This document shows, one piece after another, positions 23,395-33,060 of a stretch of DNA of 64,000 nucleotides (position 1 is its first letter; every line of letters begins with the position of its first letter). Origin of the DNA: Cenococcum geophilum 1.58 (Eukaryota > Ascomycota > Dothideomycetes > Gloniales > Gloniaceae); contig KV748237.1 in the NCBI GenBank assembly GCA_001692895.1, forward strand, positions 434,001 to 498,000, written 5' to 3'. The position numbers and the translations under genes were made by a program. Below the pieces are notes generated by a model that saw only the letters and a program-made list of their open reading frames with translations, searched no databases and was not told where the DNA came from.

Positions 23395-25800
23395 TCTTTA
23401 GAGAGAGAGAAGAGCCTAGTTTCTTTCGTATTTCTCTTCTTTCTTCCCTATATAGGTTGCAGTCTAGTAGTAGATGTCTAGGGGTTTGTAGTGCTCTACA
23501 TTCCCTAAAGCATCTACCTTCTTTATCCTCTCCTATTACTTTAGTAAAGGATTTAAAATAGCCTTTTCCTAGCTTTAGCTAGAAGAAAGCCGATTATAGC
23601 CTTTTAGGATATTTATCCTTAGGGGCTTTAAGAAAAAAGGAATGGCTTCCTTTACAGATCCTAGTATAGTGTTTTCCTTTATTCTTATTCTGCTGCCAGT
23701 TATTTTTCCACTGTTCTAGTATCTCTTCTCTTGCCGCTCTCCCTATATAGGCTAAGGAGGTATAAGAAGATTGTAGTTTTCTTCTAGAAGGCCTTTTTTG
23801 CTAGCTTATCTGCTATTTCGTTCCCATAGATTCCTAAATGGCTAGGAACCCAGTAAAAGTTAATAGAGATCCCTTACTAGCTAAATAGGAACAGCTTTGC
23901 GTAATTTTAAAGACTAGTTCTTGCCCCCTGTAAGGAATTAAGCTGTAATCTCTTAATAGCCGCTTGGCTATCTATAAATATATAGACTTGTTTCTCTTTT
24001 AGTCTTTATTGTTTAGGTGTTTAGGGCCTATAGACTGCATAAAGCTCTATGTCTATAATTTCCATATAGGGTCCTAGATTCCAGTTCGTTGCATATTTAA
24101 TCCTATTTCTCTCCCCTATTTTACATATAGCAGCTGCATTTAATTTATTGTCTTTAGAGCCATCTATATAGTTAATATCTACTAGGTCCCACTCTAGGGA
24201 TTCTTATAACTTTTTACTAGTCTTAGATGTTCTTATACAGCTTCTTCTTTACTACCCCTTAAGATAGAAAAGAATGCAGAGATAGGAGGAGACACGGTTT
24301 TTGCATTCTAGAGAGATTCTCTCTATTTTCAGTTTTGAATTAGCTGCTGAACTCTAGAGGCTAAAGATAGTAGCTGTGTCTTTGGCTGTAAGAGGTACTT
24401 TATAGTAGAGTTTTTAGGGCTAGAACTAGAGCTAGAATTAGCTGCTAATTCGTCCTATCTTGTTGATCTCTTCTATATAGACCTTCTTAATTACGTAGTT
24501 TTCCTTAATTTTAGGATTTTAATACGTAGTTATTGCAAAGCTTTTAAATCTATTCTAGGAGGAGGAATAGAGGCTTCGATCTCTACAGCTTGGCTAGGAG
24601 ATCCTTTAAACGCTCCTAGAACTAGTTTAGGCCTCGTTTTGTAGAGATTGGTACCTATCTAGTAGGTAGTCTCTAGATTTGCTTTTCCACCAGCATTGTA
24701 CACGTAGTCTGCTATAGTGGTAACGCAAGCTATATAGAGCTGTCGTAGGGCTTATAGAGATAGACCTCTTTTGTGTATTACCTAGTCTTCTAATTAAATA
24801 AAAGGCTGTTTTTGCTTTAGAGATTTGTATTTCTATATGTTGTTTAAAAGTAAGCTTAGAGTCTAGAAATACCCCTAACCACCTAACTAGGGGTTTAGGG
24901 GATATTTCTACATCTCCTAGCTTTAACCCTTCTTCTATAGTAGTGAGTTTACTATAGAAGTGTATAAGCTCTGTTTTGCTAACGTCAAAACTGATAGCAG
25001 CTTCCTTAGCTCTAGACATTAGCTCTAGCGCTATTCTCTCTAGCTTTTTACAATTAGACTTAGCTAAATTTAAGGTAACCGTAATTGCAAAATCGTCTAT
25101 ATAGCTAAGAGAGTAGGCTCCTTCTGTTTGTATGCTGCAGATATTATATATGTATAGTAGAAATAAAATAGGGAATATAGGCGATCCCTGTAGTATCCCT
25201 GTTTCTAGTTCTACTTTTCTTATATTTGCTTATTAAAGGAGAGCTGTAGCTTTCTATTGCTAAGGAAAGTAGCTACCCATTATATAAACGCTATAGGTAG
25301 TCCTAGTTCCTTACAGATAGATAAAAGCTGGTTTTTAGAGANATNGTCAAAAGCCCCTCTTACGTCTAGGAATAACGTAGTGGCTATNCTTTNTCTAGCT
25401 TTTTTCCTACTATTTTTAGATTGGATATTATTTAGAAGTAATAAGACTGCGTCTATTGCAGACCGCTGTCTTCTTCCTCCTAGTTAAGAATCTTGAAGTA
25501 AGCTAGTAGTACTAGCTAGATATCCTAATCTAGTAGTAAAGATCTTTTCTAAAGTCTTTCCTAAGCAGTTTAGTAAGGAGATAGGTCTATAGGACTTTGG
25601 TAAGGAATAGTCCTCCTTATTTGCTTTAGGGAGAATAACTCCTTAAGCTTCTCTCTAGACCTTTGGCTGATAGCCTAGGATAAACAAAATCCTATAGATT
25701 CTATACAGAAGATCTTCTATAGTAGGGTAGGCCTTTTGTAGAATTGTAAAAGATATCCCATCTGGTCCTGATATCTTTATTATACAGGCTACGTTATTAA
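23395..25800 (-). pseudogene. LINE ORF2 relic: reverse transcriptase and RNase H
   Basis: Reverse strand. Fingers/palm begin GPDGISF near 25755, then SYRPISLLNCLGKTLEKIF near 25585 and GGRRQRSAIDAVLLLLNNI near 25470. The catalytic box SYIDDFAITV is at about 25080-25110, and the thumb segment VRWLGVFLDSKLTFKQHI at about 24850-24905 lies within the one surviving open piece (24627-25019). RNase H follows, with YTDGSKDNKLNAAA near 24130-24170 and WVPSHLGIYGNEIADKLAK near 23800-23860. The C-terminal Cys-rich motif C-x2-C-x7-H-x4-C (CRECRALQTPRHLLLDC) sits near 23465-23515. This layout is that of Tad1 elements. It is less RIP-damaged than the surrounding hAT. Confidence 0.88.
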
Positions 25801-25835
25801 TCTAGTTGCTTATATACTGCTTTTCGGAGCAAATT
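23395..25835 (-). mobile_element. Tad1-like LINE, truncated, inserted in hAT
   Basis: Minus-strand non-LTR retrotransposon fragment lying inside the hAT transposase: hAT text breaks near 23395 (GYFIA) and resumes near 25838 (ANLSALDKEGEDL). It starts inside the reverse transcriptase palm, so it is 5'-truncated as is usual for target-primed insertions. Its low-coordinate end falls close to the expected end of ORF2. No TSD or poly-A could be fixed. N positions at 25342, 25345, 25388 and 25393. Confidence 0.85.
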
Positions 25836-27149
25836 TAAGCGCTTTAGATAAAGAAGGAGAAGATCTAGACGCGATCCTCCGCTAGATACTAGCTTAGCAA
25901 AAGATCAGGCCTATAGGCAAGCTTTAAAATATTATTTTTTAGATATTTAATTTTAAGTAACGCATTAAAAAGCTCCTTAAGCTTTAAGATCTAGAGCCTT
26001 AAGAAGACGCGTCGCGAGCCAACACTAAGCTTCTTCTAATTAAGCTAGTAGAGACGCGCTGGAACTCTATAGAATTAGTAATTAAACGCGCGATAAAGCT
26101 TAGAAACCCTATTAATTGCCTTATTAGTAACGAAGTTTTTAAATAGATAATATACTGAGCTAAAGTTACTAAGAACGGTATAAAGGATCCGCCTATAAGA
26201 GTTTGTAAAGAGCTTAATATTATAAAGAACTACCTAATAGATAACGATTGGGCTATATTAACTAAATATCTAGCTATTTTAAAGCCTCTTTAGATTGCTA
26301 TAAAGCGACTAGAAGGACGCTTAAAGGAAAGTACGTATAAACGTTATTAACTTCTATTGCGAACTAATTAATATAGGCAAATTCGGATCTCTATGGGAGG
26401 TCCTTCCTATATTTAAATATCTACTTAATTAATTTAAGCGCTTTAAAGTGTAGTATAAACACTACTAGGAGCCTTACTTCCGTTATAATATTAATATAGC
26501 TTAGCTAAAGCTAACTAACTGCTATGAACTTACTAATCGTTCGCCTGCGTATATCGCCGCCACTATCCTTTATTTATTAATTAAATGGACTTTTACTAAT
26601 AAATATTAGACGGGCAAAGGCCGAGCTAGTTAGAAGGAAGTAGCTGAGTAAGCTATTTGCAAACTGTGGCTTAAGTATAAACACTATCCAATTAAATTAA
26701 TTACTAACGGCGAGCCTCTTATATAGCAGCGCGTCTTTTTATCTAAAATTAATGACTACTTCGTTGGCGGCTTTGCTTAGACGACGCCTATAAACGATCG
26801 CGATAAGTATAACGACTGGCTTATACGAGCAGGTCACCCTAAGGACGTTTACTGTACCGATCCGATTACCTATTAGCAAGCTAGACTAAAAGGAACTTAC
26901 TACTAATAACTTGCTCGCATAGCTCTCGATTTACTAATAATTCTACTAATATTAGTAGACCCCAAACGTATATTTTGCCTTATAGACTTACTCCTTACTA
27001 CTAATCGCGCACGACTATAACCTAATATAATTGGAGCTTTAATAGCGGTAGGATCGTGGGATAAGGAAGGCATAATTAATATAGTAGATGGGCAGTTAAA
27101 GCGCCTATAGAAGGAAGGAACAGGATATATACGGCAGGAAGGTAACTTA

Positions 27150-27268
27150 ACACCATGCTAAGACTCGCGATAGGCTATATTAATAGCCGGGGCGAAAGGA
27201 ACGCCGGTAAAAAACGACCTAGGTATTATAAGGTAGGTCCTTCTACATTGACACCATGCTAAGACTCG
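27150..27268 (+). repeat. 18-bp direct repeat in hAT right end
   Basis: ACACCATGCTAAGACTCG occurs at 27150-27167 and 27251-27268, 101 bp apart. The core ATGCTAAGACTC also appears once at the left end (about 22127-22138). Such subterminal motifs often act as transposase-binding sites in hAT elements; here all are in the same orientation. Confidence 0.7.
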
Positions 27269-27476
27269 TAATAGTTACTAACTACTATACTAGTTAGATT
27301 TAGTTGCAACCGTTACAATATTAATTTAATCAATTTAATTAATTAAGCCCTCTACTTATAAAGCTTTCAATTTAACCAACTCGAGGTGTTAACTGAGTTG
27401 GGTTAAATAATTTGCAAGCCTGTTTCTATATATAGCTCGCTTCGTAGGGTAGCTCGCTTCCCAGTTATCTACGTTA

Positions 27477-27817
27477 GAATTAACTTTTTAATAAAAAAGG
27501 GTAGTAATATCTGCTTGCGGATATATGTATGTCCGCCAATTAATTCTACGCTATAGTATCTTGTTAATTCCGGTGGTTAGCGCAGCCATATCTGCACGGC
27601 CTTACTTTCCCTTAAATAGCAAAAATACCAAAACTTCCCCTACAAAAAGGCCGTGCAGATATAGCTGCGCTAACTACCGGAATTGACGAGATGCTGTAAG
27701 TAGGGTGGTGGGTAAACTCGGACTTACCTTAGCAAGCTTAGACCATAGAATCAATTAGCGGATATACGTATATCCGCAAGCGGATATCGCTAACCTTTTT
27801 TACTAAAAAGTTAATTG
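27477..27817. mobile_element. palindromic MITE-like element, TA target site
   Basis: Outer inverted arms of about 70 bp (27477-27547 and 27748-27817; ends GAATTAACTTTTTA and, inverted, CAATTAACTTTTTA) are flanked by TA (27475-27476 and 27818-27819). They enclose a second, inner inverted repeat of about 45 bp (about 27561-27607 and 27643-27690, core TTAGCGCAGC-ATATCTGCAC). The right arm carries an extra segment of about 48 bp between outer and inner arms. No coding content. TA duplication and long TIRs suit a Tc1/mariner-type MITE or foldback element. Confidence 0.8.
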
Positions 27818-27819
27818 TA

Positions 27820-28047
27820 TAGTCTGAGAGACTTTTCTAGTGTTTCTTAAGCGATCCGACTTTGTTTGTATATAGAGCAGTTACCTTTTTTAACGAAATT
27901 AATTTACACCCCTATAGCAGCTATTATCTTAGAAATACCGTTAAATCGATCCACAGAAGCAGCTCTATAATTGATGAATATATCTACCCTATTAGCCCCC
28001 GCGATGTTAAATAGAAAGCGCCGCTAAACGGGCGATTCGCCTACTTA
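27820..28047. other. short unassigned interval
   Basis: Lightly mutated sequence between the palindromic element and the 12-bp repeat array; no gene, promoter or RNA recognised. Confidence 0.35.
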
Positions 28048-28346
28048 GGCTCTGTATAAGGCTCTGTACGAAGCTCTGTACAAAGCTCTATACAAAGCTC
28101 TATATAAAGCTTTACACGAAGCTCCGCACAAAGCTCTGTATACGGTGGCTCTGCACGAAGTTCTGCACGAAGCTTTGCACAAAGTTCTGTATAAAGCTTT
28201 GTATAAAGCTCTACACAAAGCTCTGTATATAGAGGCTCTATATAAAGCTCCGCATAAAGCTCTACGTACGGAGGCTTTCTACAAAACTCCGCACAAAGCT
28301 CTACGTTCGGAGGCTCTGCACGACAGCTCTACGTACGACGGTTCTG
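28048..28346 (+). repeat. 12-bp minisatellite (AAGCTCTGTACA-like)
   Basis: About 20 degenerate copies of a 12-bp unit AAGCTCTGYAYR with occasional GGAGG or GGTGG spacers. Because 12 is a multiple of three it opens a chance frame (28145-28414) of ALYK/ALHK tetrapeptides. I treat this frame as a by-product of the repeat, not as a gene. Related GGCTCTGTAT words recur inside the gag-only LTR element at 43.4-45.5 kb. Confidence 0.85.
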
Positions 28347-28703
28347 CGTACAATAGTTCTGCAGAACATTTACGGGACTGGCGATGGTCCTTTGGTAACC
28401 TTTCTCTAGCTTAGTTACAGCTATATTACACACTACAACGCAGACGCTATATATCCGCCAGGCTATAATAGGTTCTTTAGGGTAGCTATTATAGATCTAT
28501 ATAGGTTTTATATATAGTAGCTAGTATTTAATAAAGTTATATATAGTTACGGGATTGCTAATAACGCTTTTTTTTTTAATGAAAATAATTATAAGACCTA
28601 AAAATACCTTAGTAATAAAAATAATATATTCTAAAAGCCTAGGTTCTGTTATATAATTAATTAACTTTAGGAAGTAATATAAAATATTAGTGTTGAGTTA
28701 TTT

Positions 28704-28735
28704 CAATATCCGTAATCTCCGCAACGCGGATATTG
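28704..28735. repeat. short perfect hairpin
   Basis: CAATATCCG and its complement CGGATATTG separated by 14 bases. Immediately left of the larger 28766-28856 hairpin. Confidence 0.7.
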
Positions 28736-28765
28736 TTGGAACGCGTAAGAAACCTCGGAAATGTG

Positions 28766-28856
28766 GCTCAGACGTGATTCCAGTGGTTTCGCACAAACGT
28801 AGTTAGTCAGCTTGCGGACCGATTGAAAATCCGCACCAATGGAATCACGTCCGAGC
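28766..28856. repeat. 91-bp inverted repeat
   Basis: Arms GCTCAGACGTGATTCCAGTG (28766) and, inverted, GCTCGGACGTGATTCCATTG (ending 28856), one or two mismatches. The word CTCGGACGTGATT recurs once more right after (near 28871-28884). Possibly a tiny MITE; no clear TSD. Confidence 0.7.
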
Positions 28857-28968
28857 TTGCTGGGGTAAAACTCGGACGTGATTTTGCAATGAGGACGGCC
28901 CTATTGTTATTCCGACGCTAGCCAAAAAAACAACACGCGTCTGAGCTCGCTGAGGTAATGATCGTCTA

Positions 28969-29195
28969 GTCCACGGGCTAGTGCCCCACACGGGCCAATG
29001 ACTCACCCCACCAAGAACGCGTCGCGATCTTTTTTACTACTGCTATAACTACACCACAACAACAAGCAGCCTTACGCAAAGAAGGTAGGCTTGAACTAGC
29101 TATTCAAGCCTACAAGCAAGGTCGTTTTCGAAGCTATAGAGACGCGTTCTCGGTAGGGTGAGTCACTGGCCCGTGTGGGTCACTCGCCCGTGGAC
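28969..29195 (+). mobile_element. 227-bp pogo/Fot-type MITE retaining transposase start
   Basis: TIRs of about 56 bp begin GTCCACGGGC at both ends and are flanked by TA (28967-28968, 29196-29197), the Tc1/mariner/pogo target. The interior, 29068-29148, encodes a clean + frame ALRKEGRLELAIQAYKQGRF then RSYRDA. This is the start of the psq-type helix-turn-helix domain of fungal pogo/Fot transposases. So this is an internal-deletion derivative that kept the first codons of the parent gene. Not RIPped, as expected for a short element. Confidence 0.88.
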
Positions 29196-29267
29196 TACGT
29201 TAAGTGGTTGCAGTACCTACAGTACTTTAATAATGCCATCGACACATCGATTAAAGCAGCTTTAACA

Positions 29268-29903
29268 ATGAACCCACCTAATCCACCTCAGCCCCCTCAG
29301 CCCCCTTAGCCCCCTCAGCTCCGTCAGCTAGATTATGCTGCCTTAAAGACTGCATTTGGGGATATTCGCCAATCACTATTGGATATCTCAGCCGCATGCA
29401 CGACCTTGGAAGCACGTGTCTCCACAGTTCAGCAAGAAGTAGGACGAATGGCAAATCAACCTACGAATGCTCTACTATTACAACAGATCCAGGCCTTGCA
29501 GACACAAGCTAGTGCCGTCAGGAATATTGCTCAGGTTACAGCGAGGTAATTGGGTCTTAAGCCTAGGCCTGTCGGAAAACTATGCTGACGTACTCTTCCT
29601 TGCAGCCGGGCCAATGCAGCAGCCAGAATGCAAAACGTGCGCGTCATCACCCTTACTGCACCCTTACATCCACTAGTACATGAAGACACAAACCAAGACT
29701 TCGCGACATGGCTTGGAGCACATGCAGACCCGAATTACCACGCTCAATGGACCCAGGCCACGTAAGCGATCCGCCCCTATCCTAGTGCTGAAGAAAGAAC
29801 CTAACTACAGCTCTGTGCACGACCAGCTTCCACCCCCCTTTGGCGAGATTTCAAATTCGCTACGCGCATCCAATCTCGCCTGATTGCCACCAACTGTACA
29901 TAG
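29268..29903 (+). pseudogene. broken coiled-coil gene with one intron
   Basis: ATG 29268 starts a Pro/Gln-rich N-terminus (MNPPNPPQPPQPP) followed by a heptad-like helix (TTLEARVSTVQQEVGRMANQ) and QIQALQTQASAVRNIA. An intron with GTAATT at 29546, a TGCTGAC branch site and TTGCAG at 29605 (60 nt) restores the frame to RMQNVRVITLTAPLHPLVHE and FATWLGAHADPNYHAQW. It ends at TAG 29901-29903. Three premature stops all sit at expected CAR codons (PPQ repeat, ACG-TAA-GCG, ACC-TAA-CTA), each one C-to-T away from Gln. Family not recognised. It could be a fungal gene of unknown function or a retroelement Gag-like fragment; its last part is duplicated in inverted orientation (next entry). Base composition is normal, unlike its neighbours. 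Confidence 0.55.
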
Positions 29904-30320
29904 TAATTATAGCGAACGGCTATGGCTACACGCAAGGACCTTTTTGGTTGCCCTGGGGAATCGCCCAGGTTGGCCAGGGGAATCAAAATTCAAGCAACTC
30001 AGAACTTGCCTGACGTACGCTTCCTCGACATACGCTTCCTCTTTTGCCTATGCCTCCGCCAAAACGCGAATACAACGCTGTCCCTACAATTGCCGATGAA
30101 ATTTGGCAGTATCGTACGGGTGGAAACCTTACGATATTTGACAAAGATCACGACACTGCGGAGGAAGGCCGATCGCGAACAGCTGAAGTTCTTGCAGCCA
30201 AGCATACGGCTTCGCTACAATTACTATATACAGTTGGTGGCAACCAGGCGAGATTGGATGCGCGTAGCGAATTTGAAATCTCGCCAAAGGGGGGTGGAAG
30301 CTGGTCGTGCACAGAGCTGT
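29807..30320. repeat. inverted duplication, arms about 130 bp
   Basis: Left arm 29807-29937 (ACAGCTCTGTGCACGACC...) reappears inverted at 30191-30320 with only a handful of differences, several C/T or G/A. The spacer is 253 bp. The left arm is the 3' part of the coiled-coil gene (LCARPASTPLWRDFKFATRI), so its last codons are readable on both strands. Many overlapping open frames here are shadows of this palindrome. Confidence 0.9.
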
Positions 30321-30723
30321 AAAACCAAATTAACCAGGTCACCACATCCGAGCCTCTGCGAATTCTTGCAAATCCCACAAGCGATATGGCCAGCTATTGC
30401 TCCCAACATTGCGTACGAAATTAGGACTTTCTCCAGTCTGATATGGCCTGTTTTGACAAGAGCAGCTCACAACTCGGCGTTGTCCGGAAAAAGCTAGGCG
30501 TAGTATAAAGGTTTAATGTAGGCCACTACTGGTTTTGACTGCCCGGCTGATCCTCGGTCAGCCGAAAAATCACGTGTTCAGCCAGCCACCTAGGTCAGAT
30601 TCGAGGATCTCCTCAGCGCCACCAGCGCCAAGCTGAGGAGATTCGCGTATCCAGGGCCACCTGCTGATTGAGCCGCTGATCGACGCCAACCGTAGGGTAA
30701 TTAGGGCCATTGAGGCCCTAAGT
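30321..30723. other. non-RIPped flank upstream of Crypton-1
   Basis: Normal-composition sequence without a supported gene. Two compact hairpins: CGGCTGA-N7-TCAGCCG at 30543-30563, and CTCCTCAGC/GCTGAGGAG at about 30610-30642. These may be at or near the left end of Crypton-1; Cryptons lack TIRs so the boundary cannot be set. Confidence 0.45.
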
Positions 30724-30733
30724 GTATATAAAA
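30724..30733 (+). promoter_or_regulatory. TATA box of Crypton-1
   Basis: TATATAAAAA 62-71 bp upstream of the start codon at 30795, at a typical fungal core-promoter distance. Unmutated. Confidence 0.5.
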
Positions 30734-30794
30734 AAGTCCTCCCTGCCTATCCTCAATCGCGGCAGTATATCTGCTATTATACCTACTATATAAG

Positions 30795-33060
30795 ATGGCG
30801 CTGACTAACCGCGTAGAGATTAATATCGCTAATAATGCCGAATTACGCGCTAACGCGCAGCATGTCCTCGCCCTTACGCGTGCCATAAGGCCTAAGAATA
30901 CGTCTTTAACGTACAATCTAAAGCAGAAGGAGTTTAAGGTAATACCTCCCCCCCTCCTAAAAGTATTGCGGCCTGTAGCTAACGCGTTATCTAGCTTTAG
31001 GCCTTTTATAAACAGAAGCAGTACTATAACAGCAATACCGTTATAGAGGATAAGCTACTTCTCTTTCTCGTTAAGGAGGTTACAAGCTAGCCCTTAAAAG
31101 GGAAGAGCCGTAAAGCCAATATTAATTTACCCTAAGAGGAAACGCGGCTCTTGTGGCGGTTAGTTCGCGGCTATATTACTACTTTAATGGACCTCTATTG
31201 GATGCAGAAAGCTATAGGAATAAATAGCCACCCGTCTTCGCGGGAGGATAGCGTTAAAGAGTACCTAAAGACGCTATAGTAAAGGGACGCGTAGCGTAAG
31301 AAAGAGCAGTTCGCTAATAAGGGCAGAAATACCCTCCTTAACGGCTATATTAAGGATAAGTTTTAAAGCGTCTGCCGTAAGCTCTAGGCTAGGGGCGCCG
31401 CCTTATCCCTAGAGTGCTACTTTTATATACTTGTTAATATCCTACTAGGCCATTATATACTTACCCACGGCAGTAATAAATGCTCCGCCAAGATCTTAAA
31501 TCTATTTACCTTTAAGTTTAAGGGTAAAGGCCCTACGCGCTATATACCCTTAATATTTACTATATACGTAAGTAAGTAGAACTAGCACGGCTGCCTTAAG
31601 ACTATTAGGGCCCTACGGAACAAAAAGCCGCTTATTTATATACTTAGCGGGCTAGCTTTCTATCTCCTATACTACTAGGATTTTAGTACGGAGCTATTTT
31701 CGGACTTTAGTAGGCGTTTAGCATAGTATAATATACGCCTAATTAAGGGCAATAGAGACCGCGAGGCGGCCCTCTTATATAACTTATAGCGAGATTAGGT
31801 CGTAAAGGCCTTTTAGTATATTAGCGTCTTTTTAGAGAAGAAGACGCATATTAGGTAGAGCGCCGGCGCTAAGACGGCAAAGCTAAAGGGGGTTAGTAAG
31901 GACCAGATTTAGTATACTAGGAGGTAAAACTAAGAGTAGATAGTAGGCTGTTACTTAAACTTTCTCCTGTAAGAGTTTATATAAGGTTAATAGTAGGGTA
32001 CCCCTTATAGATAAGCTGCTTCAAAATCCGCTGTGTGGGTATTACGCCGCCTAATATACTACTATTAATAATATAGCCTAAACTGGACAAATAGAAGGGC
32101 TATTTTAGCCTATAGCTATACTAGATTAATGACCTTGCCGCTATAGGGATCACGAACCTTCTCTTTTACCTCTATAAGGTTATTCTATAGAACTTAGTAG
32201 CCCTTTATAAGATATTCCTAAGCTATCTAGTATAAAGCTACCCTATCTTTTAGTATAAGGCGTATAAGGCCTTTATATAGGATCTAGAGCCCTACCTATA
32301 GGAAGAGGGGAGCCTAAATTAGCTGTTAATTCTTTACTAGGCTATACTACTCCTTATTAACTAACTAAAGGCTTTATATACTAAATATAAGTAGACAGCT
32401 AGTAAGGTTAAGGGCTTATTAAACCATTTAGATAAGTCCTAGTAGGTTTAGTCTTTATAGCTTTAATTGCTAACATTTAGAGGCCTTACATTTTAACTAG
32501 AAGCCCCTTTAGCTATAGCTGTAGCTATAGCTATAGTATAGCCTTAGGGCCGGTCTACTAACCCCCTATATCTACCTATAGAAGCGGCCCCTTTGGCTCT
32601 ATTTATTACGGGATTTAGCAGATATACGTCCGCCTAGGTAAGCGCTATAGGCTCTCCTTCCTATATAGCTTCGCCACCGCCACCGCCGCTACCACTACTA
32701 CAGCCGCTGCCGTAGCCGTAGCTAGAGCTATAGTCCCAGCTAGAGCCCGGGTCTGGGTCTCCACCTATATACTGTATAAGCCGCGCGGTAAACTCTATAT
32801 GGGCCCTTTAGCGTAAGTGGACCGAAGGGCTAGGAGGCAATCCTTTTATAGTAGCGCTAGATTCCAAATAGGGCAGTAAATAGCAGGCTGGCCGGTAAAA
32901 AGAGGTTCAATAGTACTCCCTACGGCTTAAGGTTATTAAGGAGATTAAGCGGATCGCGTAGGTCTAGAAGGTTAGCGAGGAAGCGGCTATATAGTAGGTT
33001 AATCTATAGCAGGAGCAGATGCAGTGCTTACTAGATTAGCTTTATAAACGGCTTTAAGCG
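30795..33060 (+). pseudogene. Crypton-1 tyrosine recombinase relic (GCR1_C tail)
   Basis: ATG 30795 opens 48 clean codons (MALTNRVEINIANNAELRAN...), then an intron 30939-31000 (GTAATA, branch GCTAAC, TTTAG). After it a RIPped frame continues: ALMDLY-type helix near 31185, NKGRNTLLNGY near 31315, LLGHYILTHG near 31440 and LRNKKPLIYILSGLAFYLLY near 31615. The catalytic-tyrosine segment VGCYLNFLLxEF is near 31948-31985. The C-terminus (32765-33060, SRAVxTLYGPF-x-RKWTEG and IKEIKRIAQVQKVSEEAA-type text) matches the GCR1_C DNA-binding domain, and 32500-32760 is Ala/Ser/Pro-rich linker. This is the Crypton layout: a tyrosine recombinase that moves a circular DNA intermediate. Start, promoter and intron are intact; the rest carries many stops. 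Confidence 0.82.

Larger units (their letters stand above)
22400..27161 (+). pseudogene. hAT transposase relic, interrupted by LINE
   Basis: Starts at ATG 22400 (MASNAL-D/N-DWQI). A BED-type zinc finger is readable near 22685-22780 (CRICYKKKA...YLKYMQKEY, several Cys/His changed to Tyr). The conserved hAT block LSFDLWTSRN corresponds to about 23128-23165 (now IYLLFNLQASRN). After the LINE, LVETRWNSIELVIKRAIKLR near 26045, DWAILTKYLAILKPLQIAIK near 26250 and the C-terminal dimerisation domain (LARIALDLLIILLILVDPKR near 26915) follow, ending at TAA 27159-27161. The protein would bind the TIRs and catalyse excision and insertion. Two frame changes lie around 23165-23200. Dead by RIP and by insertion. 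Confidence 0.88.
22079..27422 (+). mobile_element. hAT DNA transposon with nested LINE
   Basis: Terminal inverted repeats CAGGCTTGCAAATCATTTAA (22079) and, inverted, CAGGCTTGCAAATTATTTAA (ending 27422) are flanked by 8-bp duplications TTTCCATA (22071-22078) and TTTCTATA (27423-27430), one C/T apart. An 8-bp TSD and CAG-starting TIRs are hAT hallmarks. The interior encodes a hAT transposase relic. It is about 5.34 kb including about 2.4 kb of LINE. Confidence 0.93.

Noticed and set aside
28145..28414. Open frame of 89 codons rich in ALYK/ALHK
   Set aside because: It is produced by a 12-bp tandem array whose unit is a multiple of three; no conserved domain or start context.
29467..30497. Many overlapping open frames on both strands
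   Set aside because: They arise from normal G+C content plus the inverted duplication; only the frame from 29268 with the 60-nt intron is coherent.
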